Assembly (NCBI GenBank): GCA_018716975.1
Contig: DVJE01000030.1
Location: 30,437-94,436 of the forward strand
Direction: 5' to 3'
Length of the DNA: 64,000 bases
Source of the DNA: Candidatus Gallacutalibacter stercoravium
Lineage (GTDB): Bacteria; Bacillota; Clostridia; Oscillospirales; Acutalibacteraceae
The notes below the pieces were generated by a model. That model did no database searches and was not told the DNA's origin. It saw nothing but the letters and a program-made list of their open reading frames with translations. Of the stretch, positions 24,901 through 34,400 are shown piece after piece. A program made the position numbers and the translations under genes. Position 1 is the stretch's first letter. Every line of letters begins with the position of its first letter.

Positions 24901-25066
24901 TCAAACGGACGTATAATTATTACACGTATCAAATGTTTATGCGGCCAATGTGAACATTATGCCCACAAAACAACCGTCATTCTTGATTTTTCTAATACAT
25001 GGTAAAAAAAGGCACTGCATTTTTTTGCACATTCAGCTATTTTTACAAAAATTATCGCTTAATCCG

Positions 25067-25825
25067 TCATTCCTCATTTTCCGGAAGATTCTCTGCTTGC
25101 AGCGCTTGGCTAAGAAATGCGCGTTCTTTGTCGGTTAATTGGGCCTTTTCCAGCAGATCTGGCCGGTTGCGGGCTGTGCGCAGCAGCGACTGTTCCCGCC
25201 GCCACTGGGCGATGGCGCCGTGATTGCCGTTTAACAGAATGGGCGGCACCTCGCGTCCCCGCCAAACGGAAGGGCGGGTATACTGCGGGTATTCCAGCAA
25301 ACCGTCAAAATGGCTTTCTTCCTCAAAACAAACATCCTCGGCTAAAACCCCCGGCTGTAACCGGCTAACCGCATCCGCAAGGATGAGGGCCGGCAGTTCG
25401 CCGCCGGTAAGCACATAGTCGCCGATGGAGATCTGTTCATCCACATACGCCTCTAGCACACGTTCGTCTACCCCTTCATAATGCCCGCACAAAATGGCCA
25501 GATTGTCATATTGTGCAAGGCGCTTGACGGTTTCTTGCGTAAGCACGCTGCCTTGGGGAGACATATAGATGAGCCGCGGCCGTGTGCCGGCTTGTTGGCA
25601 CACATGTTCAAAGCAATCGGCAATTGGCTCAGCCAACAGCAGCATCCCCTTGCCCCCGCCATAGGGAGAATCATCCACCCGGTTATGCTTATCATATGTA
25701 TACTGCCGGATCTGGTGACAGTGCACTTCCAGCGCGCCCTTTTTCTGAGCGCGGCCGATAATACTTTCCGCCATTACCGTTTGGCACATTTCAGGGAATA
25801 GGGTGAGAATATCAATCCGCATCAT
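25067..25825 (-). CDS. trmD: tRNA (guanine37-N1)-methyltransferase
   Basis: TrmD methylates G37 next to the anticodon and so prevents frameshifts. The start is [16 protein letters not shown]. The trefoil-knot SAM site shows [15 protein letters not shown] and [21 protein letters not shown], and the C-terminal domain [19 protein letters not shown]. The length of about 252 residues is typical. It starts inside the end of rimM (14-base overlap), which implies translational coupling. It is the last gene of the ylxM-ffh-rpsP-khpA-rimM-trmD series; rplS, often next, is absent. Confidence 0.97.
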   Translation of the reverse strand: MMRIDILTLFPEMCQTVMAESIIGRAQKKGALEVHCHQIRQYTYDKHNRVDDSPYGGGKGMLLLAEPIADCFEHVCQQAGTRPRLIYMSPQGSVLTQETVKRLAQYDNLAILCGHYEGVDERVLEAYVDEQISIGDYVLTGGELPALILADAVSRLQPGVLAEDVCFEEESHFDGLLEYPQYTRPSVWRGREVPPILLNGNHGAIAQWRREQSLLRTARNRPDLLEKAQLTDKERAFLSQALQAENLPENEE

Positions 25826-26342
25826 CAAAAATCCCCTTTATCGGCCGGATATACACCTTGCCTTCTTCCGGCGCAATACGGATAACCACCTCGTCGATAA
25901 CCGGCACCAAATAGTCCTTGGCGCCGCTTTCCCGGCGGTCTGTTACCTGATAGACGTCATTAGCGCCCGTTTTAAACAAATCGGTTAGCTCGCCATAAGA
26001 ACGGCCGGTATCCGCATCCACCACCTCTAGCCCCAGCAGATCCTGCACAAAATGACGGCCTTGGGGAAGATTCGCGTCTTGCCGGTTAAAATACAGCACA
26101 CGGCCGCGTAGCCTATCTGCTTGTTCTACCGTTTCCACGCCTTCTAAGCGCAGCAGCGCCAAGCTCTTATGCACCCGGGCGGATAGCACGCGAACCGGCT
26201 CCCCCTGCGGCTGCCAATACAGGCGGCGAAAGCCGCACAAAAAAGCGGGGCTGTCGCACCAGGATTCCACCCGCAGTTCACCGTGCAGGCCCTGGGTGTT
26301 TACTATCTTCCCTGCCTCTAAATATTGTTTCAGTTCTTTCAT
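25812..26342 (-). CDS. rimM: 16S rRNA processing protein RimM
   Basis: RimM helps assemble the head of the 30S subunit by binding ribosomal protein S19. The N-terminal domain reads [18 protein letters not shown]. The PRC-barrel domain has [17 protein letters not shown] and ends in [22 protein letters not shown]. The length of 176 residues is normal. The start was moved nine codons in because GGAGGTG is five bases before that ATG. It is separated from khpA by 149 bases with a long hairpin and overlaps trmD. Confidence 0.95.
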   Translation of the reverse strand: MKELKQYLEAGKIVNTQGLHGELRVESWCDSPAFLCGFRRLYWQPQGEPVRVLSARVHKSLALLRLEGVETVEQADRLRGRVLYFNRQDANLPQGRHFVQDLLGLEVVDADTGRSYGELTDLFKTGANDVYQVTDRRESGAKDYLVPVIDEVVIRIAPEEGKVYIRPIKGIFDDAD

Positions 26343-26400
26343 AAGCACCTCCACCTTACGGCCCGTCATTTTGCAGCTATTCAGTCAGATTTGGGTAAAC

Positions 26401-26449
26401 AGAAGAAAAGCGTGCAGTAAACCGGCCCATACCGTTTTACTGCGCGCTT
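26401..26449 (-). terminator. intercistronic hairpin between khpA and rimM
   Basis: Two 14-base arms (AAGCGTGCAGTAAA and TTTACTGCGCGCTT) pair with one imperfect position around a 14-base loop. The minus strand continues TTTTCTTCT. It may be a partial terminator that lowers rimM and trmD expression relative to rpsP and ffh, or an mRNA processing signal. Confidence 0.6.
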
Positions 26450-26491
26450 CGCCGTTTGAAAAAATAGCCCAAGGCTTACGCCCATCGCCTA

Positions 26492-26725
26492 TCAGTCGAT
26501 TTCTACCGCGACCTTGGCGTTGTTACGGGTGGCCGCAGCGCGCATAACCAAGCGGATCGCCTTGGCGATTCTGCCCTGCTTGCCAATCACTCTGCCCATG
26601 TCGCTTTCCGCCACATGCAGGTGATATACCACCGTGCCGTCCTCCGAGGGAGCATCCTCGTCAACACGAACGGCTTCGGGGTTTTCCACAAGCCCTTGCG
26701 CAATGGTAACCAATAGCTCCTTCAT
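26492..26725 (-). CDS. khpA: KH-domain RNA-binding protein KhpA
   Basis: A single KH domain of 77 residues shows the GxxG loop in MGRVIGKQGRIAKAIRLVM. Proteins of this family (YlqC) bind RNA and with KhpB affect cell length and small RNAs in other Firmicutes. The ATG follows GGGAGG by about eleven bases. It lies 21 bases downstream of rpsP, as in many Firmicutes. Confidence 0.93.
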   Translation of the reverse strand: MKELLVTIAQGLVENPEAVRVDEDAPSEDGTVVYHLHVAESDMGRVIGKQGRIAKAIRLVMRAAATRNNAKVAVEID

Positions 26726-26746
26726 TGAATAAGCCGCCTCCCGCTA

Positions 26747-26989
26747 TTAAAGCACGCCTTGCTTTTTCAGCAAAGCCTTTACCGTATCGGTAGGCTGCGC
26801 GCCGTTGGCCATCCATTTTTTCGCCTTTTCAGCGTCCACCTTTACCTCAGAGGGTTCCTGCATGGGATTGTAGGTACCGATCTCCTCAATAAAACGGCCG
26901 TCGCGGGGATATCTGGAATCTGCGACAACGATGCGATAAAAGGGAGCCTTCTTTGCACCGATGCGGCGGAGTCTGATCTTAACTGCCAT
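26747..26989 (-). CDS. rpsP: 30S ribosomal protein S16
   Basis: The start reads [20 protein letters not shown], with [20 protein letters not shown] after it, the S16 signature. The protein has 80 residues. The ATG follows GGAGGTG by seven bases; an upstream in-frame ATG overlaps that site. It lies about 85 bases downstream of ffh and 21 bases upstream of khpA. Confidence 0.98.
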   Translation of the reverse strand: MAVKIRLRRIGAKKAPFYRIVVADSRYPRDGRFIEEIGTYNPMQEPSEVKVDAEKAKKWMANGAQPTDTVKALLKKQGVL

Positions 26990-27075
26990 TTCTTTCACCT
27001 CCATTATTTTTGCGCGTTTGCGCCTGAATATTTATCTTCACCAGGGCCAAAAGCCACCGGATGAAAACCATAACA

Positions 27076-28434
27076 TTACACCGGCGGGAACCCGCCGCCC
27101 ATATTCATCAGGTTGGGGAATCTGCGCCGTTTGCCCTTGCCGTTTTTGCCGCCAAACTGTTTCATCACCTTTTGCATTTGCTCCAGCATTTTAAGCAGCT
27201 TGTTCACATCCTCCACCTTCATACCGCTGCCAGCGGCAATGCGGCGCTTACGTGAAGGATTGATAATGGCGGGCTTCTGGCGCTCTTCTTGGGTCATAGA
27301 CTGAATAATCGCCGCCATGCGATCCATTTGGCGATCGTCGATGTTAGCATCCTCTATTTTGCGTTGATCGACGCCCGGGAACTTTGCCAACACCGATTTT
27401 AGCGGCCCCATTTTGCGCACCTGCTGGAACTGCTCCAACAGATCGTTAAAATCCATGCGGTTCTGGGTAAGCTTTTGCGCCATTTCGGCGGCCTTTTTGC
27501 TGTCAAGCTTGCTCTCGGCCTCTTCAATCAGCGAAAGCATATCGCCCATGCCCAAAATACGAGAAGCCATCCGATCAGGATGAAACGCCTCCAAGTCCTC
27601 TAGCTTTTCACCAACGCCTGCGAACTTAATGGGCTTGCCGGTAACCTCGCGCACCGAAAGCGCCGCGCCGCCACGGGTATCACCATCCAGCTTGGTGAGA
27701 ATAACGCCGGTGATGTCCAGCAAGTCGTCAAAGGACTTGGCCACATTCACCGCGTCTTGACCGGTCATGGCATCCACCACCAGCAAAATATCATCCGGCG
27801 TAACCGCTGCCTTGAGCCGCCTTAATTCATCCATCAACGCTTCGTCAATGTGCAGCCGCCCCGCCGTATCGATAAGCACAAAATCGTTGCCGTGATCTTT
27901 AGCGTGGGACACAGCCGCCTTGGCGGTTTCCACCGGGTCGGCCGTGCCTCGCTCAAACACGGGCACACCTGCTTTGCCGCCCACCACCTGCAGCTGTGTA
28001 ATAGCCGCCGGCCTATAAACGTCGCAGGCCACCAACAGCGGACGATGCCCCTGCTTTTTCAGCATCATGGCCAGCTTTCCTGCATGGGTGGTTTTACCAG
28101 AGCCCTGTAAACCACACAGCAGCACCACTGCCGGCGGCTTAGCAGGCGTATTCAGCCTGGCTTGCTCCCCGCCCATCAGAGCCGTAAGCTCTTCGTTTAC
28201 AATCTTTATCACCATCTGCGCCGGCGTTAAGCTTTCCATCACCTCAGCGCCCACCGCGCGTTCGGTAACGCGGGAGGTAAAGGTTTTTGCCACTTTATAG
28301 TTGACGTCGGCCTCCAACAGTGCCAGCCGCACTTCGCGCATGGCCTCTTTTACATCGGATTCCGACAGCTTGCCCTTAGAGCGTAAACGCTTAAACGCAG
28401 CCGACAGCTTATCGGCCAAACTGTCAAACGGCAT
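27076..28434 (-). CDS. ffh: signal recognition particle protein Ffh
   Basis: Ffh binds signal sequences of nascent membrane proteins and, with SRP RNA and FtsY, brings ribosomes to the membrane. The N domain starts FDSLADKLSAAF. The G domain has GLQGSGKTTHAGKLA, VACDVYRPAAITQL, DTAGRLHID and TKLDGDTRGGAAL. The M domain follows at about residue 295, with RILGMGDMLSL, and a Met- and Gly-rich tail (MNMGGG). The length of 452 residues is usual. The ATG chosen lies eight bases from AGGAAG. It follows ylxM at about 30 bases. Confidence 0.97.
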   Translation of the reverse strand: MPFDSLADKLSAAFKRLRSKGKLSESDVKEAMREVRLALLEADVNYKVAKTFTSRVTERAVGAEVMESLTPAQMVIKIVNEELTALMGGEQARLNTPAKPPAVVLLCGLQGSGKTTHAGKLAMMLKKQGHRPLLVACDVYRPAAITQLQVVGGKAGVPVFERGTADPVETAKAAVSHAKDHGNDFVLIDTAGRLHIDEALMDELRRLKAAVTPDDILLVVDAMTGQDAVNVAKSFDDLLDITGVILTKLDGDTRGGAALSVREVTGKPIKFAGVGEKLEDLEAFHPDRMASRILGMGDMLSLIEEAESKLDSKKAAEMAQKLTQNRMDFNDLLEQFQQVRKMGPLKSVLAKFPGVDQRKIEDANIDDRQMDRMAAIIQSMTQEERQKPAIINPSRKRRIAAGSGMKVEDVNKLLKMLEQMQKVMKQFGGKNGKGKRRRFPNLMNMGGGFPPV

Positions 28435-28465
28435 AGGCACACTTCCTTTCTTCTAGCAATACGCC

Positions 28466-28834
28466 TCAGCCCTCTTCCAACAGCCTATCGGCCGTTGCCA
28501 TGATCCGGCCGGCTTCTTCATGTATTTCACGGGAATAGCTGTACCGCCCGTTGCACGCTTCTATGTGCTCCGCCGACAGGCGGATGGCCTCTAGCCCTTC
28601 CTGCATGGTGCGAAACCGCTTAGCGAGGCCCAGGCGCTGCTCCATATCCAAAAGCAGTGCTTCCGCCCGTTTGATGGCATCGCGCACGCCTTGGCGTGTA
28701 ATCCCCTGGTTTGCAGCAATTTCAGACAGAGAAAGATCATCGTTATAATAAAATTCTACCGCCTCCCGCTGTTTATCGGTCAACAAGTCGCCGTAAAAAT
28801 CCAGCAGGAAAGATATTTTTAGATCCTTCGCCAT
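28466..28834 (-). CDS. ylxM: YlxM-family helix-turn-helix protein
   Basis: The 122-residue protein has a sigma-70 region 4-like helix-turn-helix: LLTDKQREAVEFYYNDDLSLS followed by EIAANQGITRQGVRDAIKRAE. YlxM always accompanies ffh in Firmicutes and activates SRP-related functions in streptococci. The start was set at the ATG after AAAGGAG. A perfect promoter precedes it, so it heads the ffh operon. The second half is helical without a known fold. Confidence 0.93.
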   Translation of the reverse strand: MAKDLKISFLLDFYGDLLTDKQREAVEFYYNDDLSLSEIAANQGITRQGVRDAIKRAEALLLDMEQRLGLAKRFRTMQEGLEAIRLSAEHIEACNGRYSYSREIHEEAGRIMATADRLLEEG

Positions 28835-28861
28835 CTGCGCCACTCCTTTGGAAATTGCTAT

Positions 28862-28881
28862 GTAAAGCAATTTTGCTTTAC
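28862..28881. repeat. palindrome in the ylxM leader
   Basis: GTAAAGCAATTTTGCTTTAC is a near-perfect palindrome just downstream of the expected ylxM transcription start and about 30 bases before the start codon. It could be an operator or a 5' stem that protects the mRNA. No known regulator site was matched. Confidence 0.5.
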
Positions 28882-28892
28882 GCAGCTGTTTT

Positions 28893-28921
28893 ATTATACA
28901 ATAGCCCGCTTAGCCTGTCAA
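28893..28921 (-). promoter_or_regulatory. strong promoter of the ylxM-ffh-rpsP operon
   Basis: TTGACA, a 17-base spacer and TATAAT match consensus exactly on the minus strand. Divergent from it, 38 bases away, is the erm-type promoter. Confidence 0.92.
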
Positions 28922-28959
28922 GCAAAAGATGACCTTTTAGCAATTTTAGAACCGAATTC

Positions 28960-28988
28960 TTGACAAAACCACCCAAGCTACCTATAAT
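28960..28988 (+). promoter_or_regulatory. strong promoter of the erm-type leader
   Basis: TTGACA, a 17-base spacer and TATAAT match consensus exactly on the plus strand, about 41 bases before the leader-peptide start. Confidence 0.92.
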
Positions 28989-29028
28989 CAAACTAAACTT
29001 CTTTCATTTCTAAAGGAGAAACCATAAA

Positions 29029-29073
29029 GTGAGGTACAATACACCCATGTGTGTGGTTCGTATTCGCAACTAA
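29029..29073 (+). CDS. erm-type leader peptide with +X+ stalling motif
   Basis: A 14-codon open frame, MRYNTPMCVVRIRN, starts with GTG ten bases after AAAGGAG. It contains Arg-Ile-Arg, a +X+ motif. In erm leader peptides such as that of ErmD, macrolides stall the ribosome at Arg-Leu-Arg, so drug-dependent arrest here is likely. The last four codons overlap the first arm of the attenuator. The frame and site are seen directly; stalling is inferred from known cases. Confidence 0.75.
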   Translation: MRYNTPMCVVRIRN

Positions 29074-29150
29074 AAGCGCAATGAAAAGCATTCTGTGACA
29101 GAATGTGTTTTTGTTGCGCCTTTTTGTTGTTTGCGAATGACAACGGAGGT
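29062..29150 (+). promoter_or_regulatory. macrolide-type attenuator between leader and erm remnant
   Basis: Two exclusive structures can form. ATTCGCAA (29062-29069, the end of the leader frame) pairs with TTGCGAAT (29131-29138, just before the GGAGG of the next frame). Inside lies a long hairpin: GCGCAA (29076-29081) with TTGCGC (29114-29119), enclosing GCATTCTG with CAGAATGT. It is followed by CTTTTTG, so it also resembles a terminator. A ribosome held on the leader would free the downstream arm and the ribosome site. This is the classical logic of erm induction. Confidence 0.75.
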
Positions 29151-29159
29151 GTATTTTTT

Positions 29160-29598
29160 GTGTCCAAAAAAGCCAACGCCCCACTGTGGGTATCCCAAAA
29201 TTTTATGACCAGCAAGCAAGACATTCAAACCCTTTTGCGGCCTGCCGAAAGAAAGCTTGCGCTCCCTTCAGCTCAAAACCCGCTTTGAAACCGGTATTTC
29301 TCAGCGCATCAGCGCTTCTGCCTTTCACCCCAAACCACAGGTGGATGCTGCTTTACTACACCTGACTTTAAAACCTCAGCCCGACCTGCCCCAAACGCTG
29401 CAAGGTGAATTTTTGCGCTTTCTATCCGCCGCCCTGAGTAGCGGCGGGCTGCGCAGGCTATTTACCAAAAAGCAGCTGGCAACCGCCGCAAAACGTGCGG
29501 GTCTGGCCCCCGGTTTTACCACTGGAGATATTCGCTACATTCAATGGCTGTGCCTTTTTCGATGTTGGCGGTACTTTGCCGGGCATGGCGCCGGTTAA
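29160..29598 (+). pseudogene. 23S rRNA adenine-N6 methyltransferase (erm) with internal deletion
   Basis: From GTG at 29160, ten bases after GGAGG, the frame gives MSKKANAPLWVSQNFMTSKQ, then DIQTLL, the Erm N-terminus (SQNFxTS). About 30 residues in, the sequence jumps to a second frame: SLQLKTRFETGISQRISAS, AFHPKPQVDAALLHL, then LRRLFTKKQLATAAKRAG. The latter two match the C-terminal Erm domain (FHPKPxV and LFTKxQ). The SAM-binding and NPPY-like catalytic core, roughly 130 codons, is missing, and the halves are out of frame. No active methylase can be made. The upstream promoter, leader and attenuator remain intact. The ending (IQWLCLFRCWRYF) is kept. Confidence 0.85.
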
Positions 29599-29689
29599 CA
29601 ATGCGTCCGCTGCCAAAGGCCGGGCATTGCACCGCCTGTTCTACACAAATTTTCGGCCATGGTAAAACGTGAAACAAAAGGAGGCAACC

Positions 29690-30280
29690 ATGAACCTTAC
29701 CATAAAACAGCTTACACCGGAACTTGTGGATGATTACTTTGATTTTTTTGAAAACAGGGCGTTTACCGATGATTCCCCCTACCGGTGCTACTGCCAAAAC
29801 TATCAATTAACCAAAGAGCAGTACGGCGCGGCATTCGGCAATCTCAACGGCGCCGACCCGGGCAGTGTGGCAAAAGAAATAGCCCGGCGTCAAATCGAAT
29901 CCGGCATTCTGGGGGGATATCTGGCCTATGACGGCGACGTGTCTATCGGCTGGTGTAATGCCAACGACAAGGTAAATTTCCCAGTGGAATCTTGTATTGG
30001 CATCCACTTTCACGCCCCGGCCGAAAAACGAGAAAAAGCTGTGATATGCTTTGAAATCGCTCCGGAATACCGCGGCAAAGGCGTTGCCACCGCCCTTTTG
30101 CAGCGGGTGCTGGCCGATGCAACGGCCGGCGGTTATACCGCCGTTGAGGGATTCCCCGTTGAGCGCAGTGAACGATACGAGTGGGATAACCCCGGCCCGG
30201 TTCGCCTTTATGAAAAGCTGGGATTTTGCAGGGTAGCAAAACAAGACGGCAGACTGGTGATGCGAAAACTTCTGAAATAG
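29690..30280 (+). CDS. GNAT-family N-acetyltransferase
   Basis: The protein of about 196 residues carries the acetyl-CoA binding motif A in CFEIAPEYRGKGVATALLQRVL (residues near 120-140) and the C-terminal GPVRLYEKLGFCRV typical of GNAT. The N-terminal part has CYCQNYQLTKEQY, which recurs in GNATs of Firmicutes with unknown substrate. The start is the ATG after AAAAGGAGG. It lies about 90 bases downstream of the erm remnant and is followed by a terminator. It may be expressed from the erm promoter; no other promoter is obvious. The substrate is unknown. Confidence 0.88.
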   Translation: MNLTIKQLTPELVDDYFDFFENRAFTDDSPYRCYCQNYQLTKEQYGAAFGNLNGADPGSVAKEIARRQIESGILGGYLAYDGDVSIGWCNANDKVNFPVESCIGIHFHAPAEKREKAVICFEIAPEYRGKGVATALLQRVLADATAGGYTAVEGFPVERSERYEWDNPGPVRLYEKLGFCRVAKQDGRLVMRKLLK

Positions 30281-30376
30281 TACTATGGCTAGAAATAATC
30301 GCCTAAGGTAGCCCATCCTGCAAAGCAATTCGGGCCGTTTTCTGAAAACAAAAGCTCTTTTCTTTTATTCAAAATT

Positions 30377-30409
30377 GGGAAAGCCTGGCAATGGGCTTTC
30401 CCTTTTTTA
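30377..30409 (+). terminator. terminator after the acetyltransferase gene
   Basis: GGGAAAGCC and GGCTTTCCC pair around an eight-base loop and are followed by six T. It lies about 100 bases past the stop codon. Confidence 0.88.
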
Positions 30410-30524
30410 TTGCCATCGGTCATGGCGTATTAGCCTATCCCTGGTGGTACGGTACGTTCTGTGCCTTTTACCTTTGACAGATTGACAAGGCTTTGCTTTT
30501 TTGATATTGAAAACAGAATGGGGG

Positions 30525-31103
30525 TTATTCGATAATAACCCCTATAGATGTACATTTTCCATTATTGCACTTGCTTTCGGAAACGCTGCAAGCCGCAATC
30601 CCAAGCGTCATATCCAAAAGCGCCTTCAGCATGATTTTATCTCCAGCTTTGGAAAGCGGCGCTTCCACAGAAATACTGCCATCCTGATGGATCTTTGTGT
30701 TCATAAACAAGTTGATGGGCGTAATGGTTGCACGCCGTTTTCCAAGTGCCCTATTTATATTATCTAGACAGTTTGGATGTCCATCACCATTATGATAAAA
30801 GAAATCATACATCTCCGGGCGGCAGCATGGATGTAACAGATCGTGTTCCCCCACATCATCTGCAAGCACCTGCATCATCGGACGGTACAAGTTGGTGTAG
30901 ATGATATTGCCAACATGCAGCTTTAACGATTCATTACAGTCGATCGTCACTCCGGTAGAAAGGAACTCTGCTTCCTGGTCAATAACCTCAGCAAAAAAAT
31001 CCGCAACCTGTCCGCCCTCAATATCTATAACCGTTATGGTTTGCCCCTGCTGAACATCGATTTTCATCCCCGAACAAGCGGGAATCAGGTACTCTTTTCT
31101 CAT
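30525..31103 (-). CDS. DUF1989 family protein (urea carboxylase-associated type)
   Basis: The 192-residue protein matches the DUF1989 pattern: GQTITVIDIEGGQVADFFAE near residue 22, then DLLHPCCRPEMYDF, NCLDNINRALG, and later PINLFMNTKI, with conserved His and Cys residues that probably bind a metal. Relatives are found beside urea carboxylase and amino acid or guanidine-type genes, but none are near here. The ATG follows AAGGGGTG. It is transcribed toward the acetyltransferase gene. Function unknown. The C-terminus has further Cys residues (CSVSESKCNNGKC). Confidence 0.8.
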   Translation of the reverse strand: MRKEYLIPACSGMKIDVQQGQTITVIDIEGGQVADFFAEVIDQEAEFLSTGVTIDCNESLKLHVGNIIYTNLYRPMMQVLADDVGEHDLLHPCCRPEMYDFFYHNGDGHPNCLDNINRALGKRRATITPINLFMNTKIHQDGSISVEAPLSKAGDKIMLKALLDMTLGIAACSVSESKCNNGKCTSIGVIIE

Positions 31104-31281
31104 TGTCTTGCACCCCTTAACACGTACATCGCCGGCGGTTTATAAAACATCGCCTTCTGAAAAAACGATGGTACTTTATCACCGATCCTCTTAAACTGTT
31201 TATGAGATGGGATTCGCCGCCTCTTTCTACAATAGACAAGAAGACTAATTATTGCAAATACCTATCGCCTGTTGGCATTGC

Positions 31282-31316
31282 AAAAGGGAGAAAGCAGCGC
31301 TTGCTTTCTCCCTTTT
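31282..31316 (-). terminator. terminator of ileS
   Basis: A perfect stem (AAAAGGGAGAAAGCA with TGCTTTCTCCCTTTT) lies about 100 bases past the ileS stop, with T runs in both arms. The 312-base gap between ileS and the DUF1989 gene holds no other gene. Confidence 0.88.
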
Positions 31317-31415
31317 ATCATTGCTTAAAAATAACGCAGAAATTGCGGGCGCCGGCACCACATACCCGAACACAACGCACTTGCTTCGCCCCAAGGGGCG
31401 CAAGCAGCATTCCAG

Positions 31416-34400
31416 TTACGCCAACACCTGAACGCCAAGCGTGGTTTTCTCGCCGTTGATATCCCACTGCGCGGTAACGCCGCCCAGCTCGCCCAAATGA
31501 ATTTCGTCCGCCAAAACGTCATGGCGAATCGCGTCCTCATTGCGCCGGATTACTCCTTCCAGCTTTTGGCTGCCCTGTTCATACACCGCAATGCGATCGG
31601 TCACTTGAAAATCGGCGTCTTTGCGCATGGATTGTATTTTGCTGATGATTTCGCGCACAAAGCCCTCTTCAATCAGTTCGTCGGTCAGGCGAGTATCCAA
31701 CACCACCGTCACGCCTCGATCCGAAGCTGTGGCATAGCCTTCCACCTGCGCCACATCAATCAGCAGCTCCTCAACCGTTAATTGAATGAGGCCGTCGGCT
31801 AACTGCAAGGTCAATGTTCCGGTTTCATCCAGCTCCCGTTTGGCCTTGGCGCCATCCAGCTGGGACAACAGTGTGCGGATCTCGCCCACTTTTTTGCCGT
31901 ATTTCTGTCCCAGAATCTTTAGCTGCGGCTTAAAGGTGTAGGAGGTAAAGCGAGAAACATCGTCCACAAACTCCAGCTGCTTTACATTCAGCTCTTCTTT
32001 GATGACCTCTTGATATATATCATCCAGCACATTTTGCGCCTGTACATACATCGCGCTTAACGGCTGACGGTTTTTGCGGTTGGCCCCATTGCGCGCCGCA
32101 CGGCCTAGGGTAACAATCTGCAAAACCTCTTCCATATCGTCTTCCAGCTTTTTGTCAATCCAGGAAGCGTCGGCCTGCGGATAATCGCACAGATGCACAC
32201 TTTCAGGCGCAGTATCGTCTAAACCGCGCACCAAGTTTTGATAAATGCTCTCGCTCATAAAGGGGATCATGGGGGCAGCCAGCTTAGCCACCGTTACCAA
32301 GGCGGTATACAAGGTCATATAGGCCGCAACCTTGTCATCGGTAAGTTCCTTGGCCCAAAAACGTTCGCGGTTACGGCGCACATACCAGTTGCTCAGTTCA
32401 TCCACAAAGCTTTGCAAAGCTTTTGCCGTTTCAGGGATGCGGTAATTGTTCAGGTCGTCATCCACTTCCAAAATCAGCGAATTGAGCTTAGAAAGCAGCC
32501 ATTTATCCATCACCGTCATCGCCCCGGCATCCAGCTGGTGCTTTGTAGCGTCAAAGTTATCGATATCGGCATACAAAACAAAGAAGGCATAGGTGTTCCA
32601 CAAAGTGGAAAGGAATTTGCGCTGCCCCTCTTGCACCGCCTTGGCGTGAAAGCGGTTGGGCAGCCAGGGCGCCGAGTTGCTGTAAAAATACCAACGGATA
32701 GCGTCGGCGCCAAAGGTAGCCAGCGCATCGAAGGGATCCACGGCGTTGCCCTTGGATTTGGACATCTTTTGTCCGTTTTCATCCTGCACATGCCCCAGCA
32801 CAATTACATTTTTAAAAGGCGCCTTATTAAATATTAAGGTAGAAATAGCCAACAGCGAGTAGAACCAACCGCGGGTTTGATCCACTGCCTCGGATATAAA
32901 GTCGGCGGGGAACTGCTGCTCAAACAGCTCTTTGTTTTCAAAGGGATAATGATGCTGGGCAAAGGGCATGGAACCTGAGTCAAACCAGCAATCGATCACC
33001 TCGGGCACACGCTTCATCTGCTTGCCGCACTGGGGGCAGGTGATGGTTACCGCGTCGATATAAGGCCGGTGCAACTCGATGTTTTCGGGGCAGTTGGGCG
33101 AAAGCTGCTTGAGCTCCTCAATGCTGCCCACCACATGGCGGTGGCCGCACTCACACTCCCACACATTCAGCGGGGTGCCCCAATACCGGTTGCGGCTAAT
33201 GCCCCAATCCTGCACGTTTTCCAGCCAGTCGCCAAACCGGCCTTTGCCGATGCTCTCCGGCATCCAATGCACGGTGTTGTTGTTGCGGATCAAATCATCC
33301 TTTACCGCAGTCATGCGGATAAACCAAGACTCTCTGGCATAGTAGATAAGAGGCGTATCGCAGCGCCAGCAATGGGGGTAACTGTGTTCAAACACCGGGG
33401 CGGCAAACAGCAGGCCGCGCTCTTTCAGGTTTTTAAGCACTTCTTTATCGGCATCCTTGCAGAACATGCCGGGCCACAGGGTTTCCTTTGTCATTTCGCC
33501 CTTGCCGTCCACCAGCTGAACAAAAGGCAAGTCGTATACGCGGCCCACCTGGGCGTCGTCCTCACCGAAAGCCGGCGCAATATGCACCACGCCGGTACCG
33601 TCGGTCAGTGTGACGTAAGCCGCGCACGTAATATACCAGCACTTTTGCTGAGGCTGTACAAAATTGAACAACGGCTCATATTCGCGGTACTCCAGCTCTT
33701 TGCCGCGGTAGCTCTGTTCTACAGTATAAGTGCCCTCACCCAGCACGGCGTCGCACAAGGCGCGGGCTAAATAAAACCGCTCGCCGCTGTCGTTCATCCG
33801 CACCCGCACATACTCCTCTTCCGGATTGACACAAAGGGCCACGTTAGAGGGCAGCGTCCAGGGGGTTGTCGTCCAGGCCAGCACACTGGCGTCTTCCCCT
33901 TTTAAGCGAAAACGCACAATAGCCGAACGCTCCTTTACATCCTTGTAGCCCTGGGCCACTTCATGGCTAGAAAGAGGCGTGCCGCAACGGGGGCAATAGG
34001 GCACAATCTTAAATCCCTTGTAAAGAAGGCCCTTTTCCCAAATCTTTTTCAGCGCCCACCATTCCGACTCGATAAAGTTATTATCATAGGTAACATAGGG
34101 GTGCTCCATATCCGCCCAAAAGCCAACCGTGCGGGAAAAATCCTCCCACATACCTTTATATTTCCATACGCTTTGCTTGCATTTTTCAATAAAGGGCTCC
34201 AGGCCATATTGTTCAATCTGCTCTTTACCATTGATGTTCAGCAGCTTTTCTACTTCCAGCTCCACCGGCAGGCCGTGGGTATCCCACCCAGCCTTGCGGG
34301 GCACCATATAGCCCTTCATGGTGCGGTAGCGGGGGATCATATCTTTGATAACGCGGGTCAGCACATGGCCGATATGCGGTTTGCCGTTAGCAGTAGGCGG

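Noticed and set aside
33069..33770. Long plus-strand frame antisense to ileS
   Set aside because: A shadow of the ileS coding strand; the ileS motifs are continuous on the other strand.
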